Made by a program: the position numbers and the translations under genes. From an uncultured SAR324 cluster bacterium (GTDB lineage Bacteria > SAR324 > NAC60-12), in the NCBI GenBank assembly GCA_902562015.1, contig CACERX010000007.1, positions 1 through 43,661 of the forward strand: DNA of 43,661 nucleotides, given 5' to 3'. Within the stretch, counting starts at the first letter, position 1. The number at the start of each line of letters is the position of its first letter. The notes beneath the pieces are model-generated. The model had not been told where the DNA came from, made no database searches, and was given only the letters and a program-made list of their open reading frames with translations. This document shows positions 34,239 to 41,196 of this stretch, in pieces.

Positions 34239-35372
34239 ATGTTTAATCAAAAACATCTGATTTTAATCCTCTATTCATTTCTGCTGACAAACTGTGCTAC
34301 ATCAAAGCTTACTTCTGTTCGCTCTCCTGCTGAAATTAATACTAAAGACATAAGAAAAGTGGCTATTGGTACTTTTGAAATAGGCCAGCTAGCAATCAAA
34401 TTTAAAACTGAGAGAAACGGTGTTTGGAAAACTCATGCTGTTTTGCTGAATGAAGAGCAGCGAAAAACTATCGGCCGCTCTATAAGATCAAGGATCATAA
34501 ATCTTTTAACATCAACACCATATTTTAAGGTGGTTTTTACAGATGAATTTGAAAAACTTCAGAATGATGCATCTCTGCAACAATTAGTTTCAATAGGTGG
34601 ATATAAAACCAAAGATGTTGACGCAGTAATAAGCGGGAAACTCTGGCTTGAAGTAGAAAGAACGGATGGGGTGGACTTGAGCAAAGAGAGTCTTGAGTAT
34701 TTCCGTCCACCTCAATCAAGACGAAGTCTCGGCTTAAACCTAGTAGTGGATCAGGTTGTATGGTGGCCTTATAAGTCTGCTCGTGGAAGTTTGGCTCTTG
34801 AAATAAAAATGACTCGCTTGAAACCAACAGAAGTTCTGGCATCTACATTTGAAACAAGAACTTTTGCCCAGCGCATTGGAGGCAGAAACAAGGAAAGTTT
34901 TCAAAAAATATTTCAGGGCATTACCAACCAATTTACATCCTCCAAACCTGAAGAACATAACTTAATTGAATCCTCAGATGAAGTCCTCCCTTCATTTGAA
35001 CAAATAATTGCAGATTTGGCCCTTTCCATAGCCAGCAACTTTGTAAGAAGAGTTTCAGTTACAGAAAAAACGGTCTCTTTACCCATAGCAAACAGTGATC
35101 ACCCAAATACTAAAATTTTGATTGAAGCTGGTGCATATGATTTAGCAATTGAACAGCTACAACAGTTCACTGCAGAAAACCCTGACCCGAATGACCTTTA
35201 TAATCTTGGACTTTGCTTTGAAGCAATTGGAGACTATGGGCTTGCTCACACAACGTACAGAGAAGCATGGGAGGCTGATTCAGAAAATCTTCTATTTACG
35301 AGGGGACTCGGACGTATTGAAAGACTTAGACGTGAAACCCCGCATTTAAAGAGGCAGCTTGAAGCTCGTTGA
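34239..35372 (+). CDS. lipoprotein with TPR-like C-terminus, paralogue 2 of 3
   Basis: 377 residues, lipobox LLTNC after HLILILYSF. The front half shows IRKVAIGTFEIGQ, IGRSIRSRIINLLTSTPYFKVV and DVDAVISGKLWLEVE, again the pattern of CsgG/LpoB-like domains (strand, helix, fK-V-V, then xxxGxxx). The C-terminus has SNFVRRVSVTEKTV, AGAYDLAIEQL and DLYNLGLCFEAIGDYGLAH, a clear TPR. It begins 32 bp after paralogue 1 and ends next to paralogue 3, so the three are one transcription unit. Confidence 0.72.
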   Translation: MFNQKHLILILYSFLLTNCATSKLTSVRSPAEINTKDIRKVAIGTFEIGQLAIKFKTERNGVWKTHAVLLNEEQRKTIGRSIRSRIINLLTSTPYFKVVFTDEFEKLQNDASLQQLVSIGGYKTKDVDAVISGKLWLEVERTDGVDLSKESLEYFRPPQSRRSLGLNLVVDQVVWWPYKSARGSLALEIKMTRLKPTEVLASTFETRTFAQRIGGRNKESFQKIFQGITNQFTSSKPEEHNLIESSDEVLPSFEQIIADLALSIASNFVRRVSVTEKTVSLPIANSDHPNTKILIEAGAYDLAIEQLQQFTAENPDPNDLYNLGLCFEAIGDYGLAHTTYREAWEADSENLLFTRGLGRIERLRRETPHLKRQLEAR

Positions 35373-35415
35373 CAGAAATACGTTTAGTATTATTAAGATT
35401 TTTAACTTCACAAAA

Positions 35416-36648
35416 ATGTTGAAAAGGAATTGTTTTTCAAAAGACTCCATCAGATATGAAATGCTAAGAGTTTTTATCTATATTTTTTTCATTCTGATGG
35501 CGACCTCATGCGCACCTAAAGTCAGCTTCAACATTCAGCGACCGCCAATGCAGCAGATACAAAATATAAAATATTTAGAAATTGGTAATTTTGAAATAAT
35601 TCCTGGAAAAATTGAATTGCCTGAATCAAAAAAGTTGGTAAATTTAGAAAATTTTGCAGAATCAAAAAAAACCTTGCAACCTACAGTAACCAGTTTCATT
35701 TCTAAAAAATCGGAATCAAATTATATGTCGGAATTGGTGAGGGCCTCAATGGTTCATGACCTTTCACTTCATTCACCATATCAGCTTATCAATACAACAG
35801 GAGATAAAACAGGTTACAGCGGTGTTCTTCCGAATGCTAAAGAAGTTGGAGTAATCAGCGGGAAAATTAAGTTCTCAGAAATGACCTTTGAATCCAGTGA
35901 GAAACTATCATATTTTGTTAACATCAAAAACAAAGGAGTTCGCCTTGAGCAAACTATACTTGCAGGCGCTATTGCAATGGGAGCAGAAGCTTCAGGAACA
36001 GGATTCCTTATTCCTACACCTTATATTGAGCACCTAGGTGCAATTGAAGTAGAATTTTTTATGCATAGAAAAAGTAACGGTAAAAATATTGTCAGTCCAA
36101 AGGCATTTCGTTCATACCTCGTAAAAAAATGGGGTGGAGATCCACGAACATCACATTTACCAGCTGCCATCAAAAAGGTAATTTCAGAAGGTTTTAATAA
36201 AGATCAGGATTTTTCTGTCTCGTTGCTTACTGGTGTCGATCGAGCCGGTTTATCGTTTGCAAACCCAACTGAATATTTTGCTAGAGGATTCAATCTAAGA
36301 CAGGATATCGGTGTCCCGGAAACTCTTTTGGATATGCGGATCAGACTCGCCAGAGAGGCAGCTAAACAATTTGTTAGACAAATTAGCCCCTATAATGAAA
36401 CAGCAGAATTGAATGTTCTTGATGGGAACCCAGTTGCAGTTACCCTAATCAGAGGCAACGCATATCAGGAAGCAATTGCTTTTCTAAAAAATCAGGATGA
36501 TCGCTCAGCAGAAGATGAGTATAACCTCGGCCTGGCTTTTGAAGCAAATGGAGAAATACAAATGGCAAGAAAACACTACCAACTTGCTTTCAATCAAGAC
36601 GAAGAAAAACAGGAAATCAAGGATGCACTGAAACGCACAAAAGATTAA
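35416..36648 (+). CDS. lipoprotein with TPR-like C-terminus, paralogue 3 of 3
   Basis: 410 residues from ATG 35416. The frame is open to a TTG at 35359 inside the previous gene, with GAGG just before it; ATG 35461 gives the neatest signal, MLRVFIYIFFILMATSC, so the start is uncertain. The mature part opens with APKVSFNIQRPPM (compare ISQFEVQRPS in paralogue 1), then IKYLEIGNFEI, a stretch around SELVRASMVHDLSLHSPYQL and EVGVISGKIKF. The C-terminus has FVRQISPYNETAEL, GNAYQEAIAFL and DEYNLGLAFEANGEIQMAR, the shared TPR ending. Confidence 0.72.
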   Translation: MLKRNCFSKDSIRYEMLRVFIYIFFILMATSCAPKVSFNIQRPPMQQIQNIKYLEIGNFEIIPGKIELPESKKLVNLENFAESKKTLQPTVTSFISKKSESNYMSELVRASMVHDLSLHSPYQLINTTGDKTGYSGVLPNAKEVGVISGKIKFSEMTFESSEKLSYFVNIKNKGVRLEQTILAGAIAMGAEASGTGFLIPTPYIEHLGAIEVEFFMHRKSNGKNIVSPKAFRSYLVKKWGGDPRTSHLPAAIKKVISEGFNKDQDFSVSLLTGVDRAGLSFANPTEYFARGFNLRQDIGVPETLLDMRIRLAREAAKQFVRQISPYNETAELNVLDGNPVAVTLIRGNAYQEAIAFLKNQDDRSAEDEYNLGLAFEANGEIQMARKHYQLAFNQDEEKQEIKDALKRTKD

Positions 36649-36675
36649 TTGTTGAAATTCATGGATAAAGTATCG

Positions 36676-37110
36676 CTACTTTAGGTCGGCTAATTCTTTA
36701 TGAGGATCATTCTCGATATCAAAGAATGGGAAAGGTATTTTCAATGCCCGGGCAATTCTTTCCAGAGATGCTTCTGTGACCTCTGCAGCATGAGATTCCC
36801 AGCTCTTTACAGTCTGGATAGCAAAACCATGTTCATAGGCAAATGCCTCGATCGACATCCCTCGAAGTAAGCGAGCATATTTGATTCTATCACCTATCCT
36901 GTCAAGATCTAGATCATTATCCAAGCCCATATCTCGTACATCTATTGAAAGAACTTTGGCGATTTCACTATATTTAGTAAGTTTAGGTGTTGAGTGTCCT
37001 GTTTCCCAATTTTTTACAGCAGTTAGCGACACACTAAGTTTTCTGGCAAATTCCTTGCGAGTAAGTCCTGAATTCTCACGCCACTTAGTCATTTGTTCAC
37101 CAAAATCCAT
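36676..37110 (-). CDS. double XRE-type helix-turn-helix regulator
   Basis: 144 residues with two Cro/CI-like HTH domains in tandem: residues 5-60 (MTKWRENSGLTRKEFARKLS, then TAVKNWETGHSTPKLTKY) and residues 72-127 (IKYARLLRGMSIEAFAYEHG, then QTVKSWESHAAEVTEASLER). The second copy keeps the tVksWEs recognition-helix pattern. No sensor domain is attached. It converges on the lipoprotein set and its promoter faces the 37.1-37.5 kb gap. Targets unknown; autoregulation is likely for such small proteins but not shown. Confidence 0.8.
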   Translation of the reverse strand: MDFGEQMTKWRENSGLTRKEFARKLSVSLTAVKNWETGHSTPKLTKYSEIAKVLSIDVRDMGLDNDLDLDRIGDRIKYARLLRGMSIEAFAYEHGFAIQTVKSWESHAAEVTEASLERIARALKIPFPFFDIENDPHKELADLK

Positions 37111-37544
37111 TTAAGCCTCTTGTTTTTATTTATATTATTTTGTGCGCAGTAAAGTTATTTTCACCCACATTTTAATAGCAATCCTCTTCTAAATACCTTT
37201 TATTTTTCAATTGTCATTGCGGCTCTTCCTTTCCTGAGAAAGGGACATCTTATAGCAATTACTAAAAAATGTCAAACATATTATATAATTGAGAAGATAA
37301 TTTCGGAAGAGCAATTCGTAACGCAAACAGCATTCAGTTTATATGGGAAAGACCAATGACGCTTGCTCTGGTCATAGCGACCCTGTTTTTTATACTTGTT
37401 CCACTTTATCGTGATTGGCGTTCCAGAAGGGAAATTTCTAAAAAAAGTAATTTATGAATTATACCTAAATCAAAAGACGTAAATTTTTTAATTCCAACAA
37501 TAATTAGGATTTATTTAAATTTGAGTGATACAAGTTTTAAATAA
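37111..37544. other. mostly gene-free region upstream of the double-HTH gene
   Basis: 434 bp. It contains the promoter of the minus-strand HTH gene, an 8-bp hairpin with a CTGA loop at 37226-37245 (CCTTTC/GAAAGG core, no U-tract) that could be an operator, and a possible 33-codon frame listed separately. Confidence 0.45.
37356..37457 (+). CDS. possible 33-residue membrane peptide
   Basis: ATG 37356 to TGA 37457 encodes MTLALVIATLFFILVPLYRD followed by a basic tail (WRSRREISKKSNL): one transmembrane helix with positive residues after it. GGGAAAG lies 5 nt upstream of the ATG as a weak ribosome binding site. Composition and topology look like a genuine small membrane protein, but no homologue is recognised. 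Confidence 0.35.
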   Translation: MTLALVIATLFFILVPLYRDWRSRREISKKSNL

Positions 37545-38096
37545 CTAGAATGAGAACCCTACAAAAAGGAGTGGTACAAATGGCAGGAAATTAAGTTTTT
37601 CAATACGCTCATCTGCATCTGTTCCAAAACCATTGTCACTTTTAATGTTTTCACTTTCTCTGCTTTCACTTGAAAATAAAGGGCCTGCACCTAGAACAAT
37701 ACTAATGGCATCTTCCAAATACCAACTGTATCCACCAACAACACTTAGTCCAAATCCAGAATAAGTATATGTCGACCCATCATCTGTTGTAATAATTGAG
37801 CTACCGTTATTCAAAAAGGTTGCAACAAAATAAGAATCACAATTTATACAATCAAATCCATAAGCATAATTGATTCCATAAAAAATTTTTTCGATTGTAT
37901 CAATATTATTCTCGTTTATTCCTGTAGAGAAATGTCCAAATTGGAATCCAACACCATTTTGCTTGTCTAAATTATATGTCAAAGCATGAGCAACTAAAGC
38001 AGTTCTGAGAGTAAATCTCTTTTCATCATCAGATTGACCAAACAATGGCGGTGTGATGAAAAGGATAAATATGACAGATAATAAAAAATTTTTCAT
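37545..38096 (-). CDS. putative small outer-membrane beta-barrel protein
   Basis: 183 residues. Signal peptide FLLSVIFILFITPPLFG, then alternating strands (FGINYAYGFD-like segments, YTYSGFGLSVVGGYSWYL, ISIVLGAGPLF) and a terminal FVGFSF ending in Phe, the usual BAM recognition residue. A Cys pair (DCINCD) lies in a loop. Resembles the barrel at the end of the 39729-40963 protein in style, but no family is recognised. Confidence 0.6.
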   Translation of the reverse strand: MKNFLLSVIFILFITPPLFGQSDDEKRFTLRTALVAHALTYNLDKQNGVGFQFGHFSTGINENNIDTIEKIFYGINYAYGFDCINCDSYFVATFLNNGSSIITTDDGSTYTYSGFGLSVVGGYSWYLEDAISIVLGAGPLFSSESRESENIKSDNGFGTDADERIEKLNFLPFVPLLFVGFSF

Positions 38097-38321
38097 ATTG
38101 ATTTATCTGAAAAAACTACACCCAAATAGGTATAATTATTTTTTATAAAAATATCTTATGTATGTATATGCAATTTTGCAAATAACACACATATTAAAAA
38201 TTAGACAAAGAAATCCATACTATCATGAATTTCGGAAATATGAACTTAATTTGTGTTGTGAGTTTCTGACTGAGAAGAATCAATCAGAATTATTAAAAGA
38301 AGATGATTATTACTTTTTTCA

Positions 38322-39680
38322 CTATTCCCCGTTTACCAATTTGGACATGATATTCCCATCTTTGTTTATCAAAGCTCCGTTCCAAGGGAAACCAACTTTG
38401 TATTCCCCAGCAAATTTGTCTCCATTAGACCAAGTGAATATACCTTGACCCATTGGTACACCCTCTTTCCATTTACCCTCAAACTCATCCCCATAAACAA
38501 AAGTATAAATTCCCTGGCCATGTCTTTCCCCATCCTTGTATGACCCAACATACTTTCTTCCATCTGGCCAGGTGTAGGTCCCTTGGCCATGAAAATTGTC
38601 ACCCTTCCAATTACCGATGTATTTGTCTCCAAGCGGTAAAGACATTTTTCCTAGACCATGTCTTTCCCCATCCTTGAATGACCCAACATATTTTCTTCCA
38701 TCTGGCCAAGTGTAGGTCCCTTGGCCATGAAAAATACCATTCTTGAATTCACCTACATACTTGTCTCCAATGGTTAAAGTTTTAGTACCTAGACCATTTG
38801 GGATCCCATCCTTCCATTTGCCTTCATACTTGTCTCCATAGGCAAATGTATAAGTTCCCTGCCCAAAAAAAATGTCATCCTTCCAATTGCCAACATACTT
38901 GTCTCCATTTTCATAACTATAAGTCCCTTGACCATTTTTTTCCCAATCCTTCCATTCTCCTTCGTACCATTCTCCATCAGGATTTGTAAAAGTCCCAAAA
39001 CCATGGAAATTACCATCCTTGTATTCTCCTATATACTTGCCTCTATTGGCAAAAGTATAAGTCCCTTGACCATGAAAATTCCCATCCTTCCAATTACCAA
39101 CATAATTGTCTCCATTGACATAATTATAAGTCCCTAGACCATTTTTTCTCCCATCCTTCCATCCACCTTCATACTTATCTCCATTAGGATCTTTGAATGT
39201 CCCTTGACCATGATATTTACCATTCCTGAAATTTCCTTGATACTCAAATTTATCTCCACGTTTATCAAGACAGGTTAATCTACCTTCACCATGGAATTCA
39301 CCATCCTTCCATCCACCTTCATACTTATCTCCTTCAAGCCAAGTATATTTCCCTCGACCATGATGTAACCAATCTTTCCATTCTCCTTCATATTTGTCTC
39401 CATTATTATAAGTGAAAGCTCCTAAAGAATAAGTGAACTTTTCAGGGAAATTTTGTATGACATCATAATTTGCATAATTCCCCAGATTTGATTCTCCAAT
39501 TCCATTTTTCTTATCTTTTAATGCTTCCTTCAACAATTCTTTGAATTGTTGATTTAAACTGACCGATGATTCAACTACCACATAACATTTATCATCAGCC
39601 TTAAAAAATTCAGGGGAAGTGTTAATCTTTCCACAACCCAGAATAAATACACAGAGGAAAAAAGTAAGTGTATGTTTCAT
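38322..39680 (-). CDS. MORN-repeat lipoprotein (about 15 repeats)
   Basis: 452 residues from ATG 39680, which starts a lipoprotein signal KHTLTFFLCVFILGC; the frame extends to an ATG at 39701. After a 90-residue spacer come about 15 MORN repeats of 23 residues with the pattern GDKYEGEWKDG..HGQGTYT, running nearly to the C-terminus. The repeats are visible in DNA as 69-bp units. MORN sheets act as elongated scaffolds or lipid/protein-binding rods; on a lipid-anchored protein this suggests a periplasmic or surface rod. Anchoring membrane unknown. The next MORN gene lies upstream on the same strand. Confidence 0.85.
   Translation of the reverse strand: MKHTLTFFLCVFILGCGKINTSPEFFKADDKCYVVVESSVSLNQQFKELLKEALKDKKNGIGESNLGNYANYDVIQNFPEKFTYSLGAFTYNNGDKYEGEWKDWLHHGRGKYTWLEGDKYEGGWKDGEFHGEGRLTCLDKRGDKFEYQGNFRNGKYHGQGTFKDPNGDKYEGGWKDGRKNGLGTYNYVNGDNYVGNWKDGNFHGQGTYTFANRGKYIGEYKDGNFHGFGTFTNPDGEWYEGEWKDWEKNGQGTYSYENGDKYVGNWKDDIFFGQGTYTFAYGDKYEGKWKDGIPNGLGTKTLTIGDKYVGEFKNGIFHGQGTYTWPDGRKYVGSFKDGERHGLGKMSLPLGDKYIGNWKGDNFHGQGTYTWPDGRKYVGSYKDGERHGQGIYTFVYGDEFEGKWKEGVPMGQGIFTWSNGDKFAGEYKVGFPWNGALINKDGNIMSKLVNGE
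38380..39440 (-). repeat. 69-bp tandem repeats encoding MORN motifs
   Basis: About fifteen imperfect 69-bp units, each with a conserved core equivalent to GDKYxGxWKDG. Some neighbours (for example around 38540-38590 and 38680-38730) are nearly identical at the DNA level, indicating recent unit duplication or gene conversion. Confidence 0.8.
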
Positions 39681-39728
39681 ATAAATGATTGTTAATCTCA
39701 TGAAATAATTTTCACAAAAAACTATAAC

Positions 39729-40964
39729 CTAAAAACTATAACCTAAACCTATCATAGGCTGCCCTCCCCATGCTGTATATTCGCCTTCAAGGGTGCTGGC
39801 ACAACCGCAGTCAAATTCCGAATACGTAATATTATTTACTCTAAAACCGGCAAGAATTTCAAAGTCCGAATAATCCATTCCAAAAACACTATATAAGGTA
39901 AATCCGCTTACATTAGAAGACTTGAATTCATTAGTACTGATTGACTTAGTGACTTTTCCTTCACCACTTGGAATTCCTGCCCCAAGAGTCATTGTCAAGG
40001 AATCATATATTATCTCAGAGAGATCGAAAGTGTAGGACAATTCTGTAAACTGGGTTTGAAATTCTATTTTTTCACTTGTTCTGTCATCTATGTAATTCTC
40101 ATTTGTCAGACCTAATCCCCAACCATTCCAAAAAAATGTAATTGAAGTATTTGTAGAAGTTGCTGTTTCAATTGCTAAGGTTCCATACATTAACCTAGCA
40201 CCAAATGAATGAGGTTCAGATTCTATTTTGATTTTTTTACCGTTTACCCATTCATTTTCTATATCCCCGTTTTTGTCATAACCTTTAACATTCCATGGTT
40301 TCCCTTTTCTAAACTCACCTATTCTCTTTTTACCATTTACATATTTATGAGTCACTTGACCATGCATCAATCCATTTTTAAATTCTCCAGAATATTTTCC
40401 TGAAGGAGAACTTAGTTCACCAGTTCCATTAGGTTTGCCGTCAACAATTTCACCAGTATATTTCAAATGCTTTTTTTCATCACCACTCTCAAACCAACCA
40501 ATTTTTCCGTTAACTTTTTTCAAAAATATTGTGCCTGTCTCCTTTTGTTGTAACTCTAAATCTTTTAATACATTAGGTCCCCGTATAAGTTTTTTACCAT
40601 TTACCCACTCATTTTCTATATCTCCGTTTTTGTCATAACCTTTAACATTCCATGGTTTCCCTTTTCTAAACTCACCTATTCTCTTTTTACCATTTACATA
40701 TTTATGAGTCACTTGACCATGCATCAATCCATTTTTAAATTCTCCAGAATATTTTCCTGAAGGAGAACTTAGTTCACCAGTTCCATTAGGTTTGCCGTCA
40801 ACAATTTCACCAGTATATTTCAAATGCTTTTTTTCATCACCACTCTCAAACCAACCAATTTTTCCGTTAACTTTTTTCAAAAATATTGTGCCTGTCTCTT
40901 TAGCAGAAAGACTGCATGACATAAATATAAGAGAAATAATTAATATTATGATTCTATAAATCAT
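39729..40964 (-). CDS. MORN-repeat protein with C-terminal beta-barrel and internal tandem duplication
   Basis: 411 residues. N-terminal signal MIYRIIILIISLIFMSCSLS, possibly a lipoprotein (FMSC). Two virtually identical 104-residue MORN-type modules follow (KETGTIFLKKVNGKIGWFES to NEWVNGKK), joined by a 15-residue linker. Residues from about 245 form a barrel-like region (FFWNGWGLGLTNENYI, LTMTLGAGIPSG, FEILAGFRVNNITY) ending MIGLGYSF with a terminal Phe. So one protein couples a MORN module to a likely outer-membrane barrel. If the Cys is lipidated the barrel would be unusual; otherwise the signal is cleaved by SPase I. Confidence 0.7.
   Translation of the reverse strand: MIYRIIILIISLIFMSCSLSAKETGTIFLKKVNGKIGWFESGDEKKHLKYTGEIVDGKPNGTGELSSPSGKYSGEFKNGLMHGQVTHKYVNGKKRIGEFRKGKPWNVKGYDKNGDIENEWVNGKKLIRGPNVLKDLELQQKETGTIFLKKVNGKIGWFESGDEKKHLKYTGEIVDGKPNGTGELSSPSGKYSGEFKNGLMHGQVTHKYVNGKKRIGEFRKGKPWNVKGYDKNGDIENEWVNGKKIKIESEPHSFGARLMYGTLAIETATSTNTSITFFWNGWGLGLTNENYIDDRTSEKIEFQTQFTELSYTFDLSEIIYDSLTMTLGAGIPSGEGKVTKSISTNEFKSSNVSGFTLYSVFGMDYSDFEILAGFRVNNITYSEFDCGCASTLEGEYTAWGGQPMIGLGYSF
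40233..40898. repeat. 357-bp direct tandem repeat inside the MORN-barrel gene
   Basis: Copy A about 40233-40541 and copy B about 40590-40898 are identical except for three silent substitutions, all within the first 40 bp of the block. The offset is exactly 357 bp (119 codons), keeping frame. This is a recent duplication. Confidence 0.93.
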
Positions 40965-41196
40965 TAGATTTACTAATTTTATAATTCAAAAAAAATAGAA
41001 AATTATCACTATTTAGTGTAATTTACAACAATGCAGGATTTAGTCCCGTTAGGAGAAAAATTTATTCTGATTAATTACTTGACTGTAATGTATATTGAGC
41101 AATGACTGATTCTTATTCGGTATGTTAATGAAGTTTCATGGCATATGATTTTTTAGATATACTTAATTTGAATATTTTAGTCAAATAATCAGTAAA

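Noticed and set aside
38158..38448. A 96-codon plus-strand frame
   Set aside because: It overlaps the 3' end of the MORN lipoprotein on the opposite strand, has no recognisable features, and half of it is the antisense of MORN repeats.
38380..39440. CRISPR-like regularly spaced repeats
   Set aside because: The 69-bp units are contiguous, carry no unique spacers and encode MORN motifs in one open frame. No cas genes are nearby.
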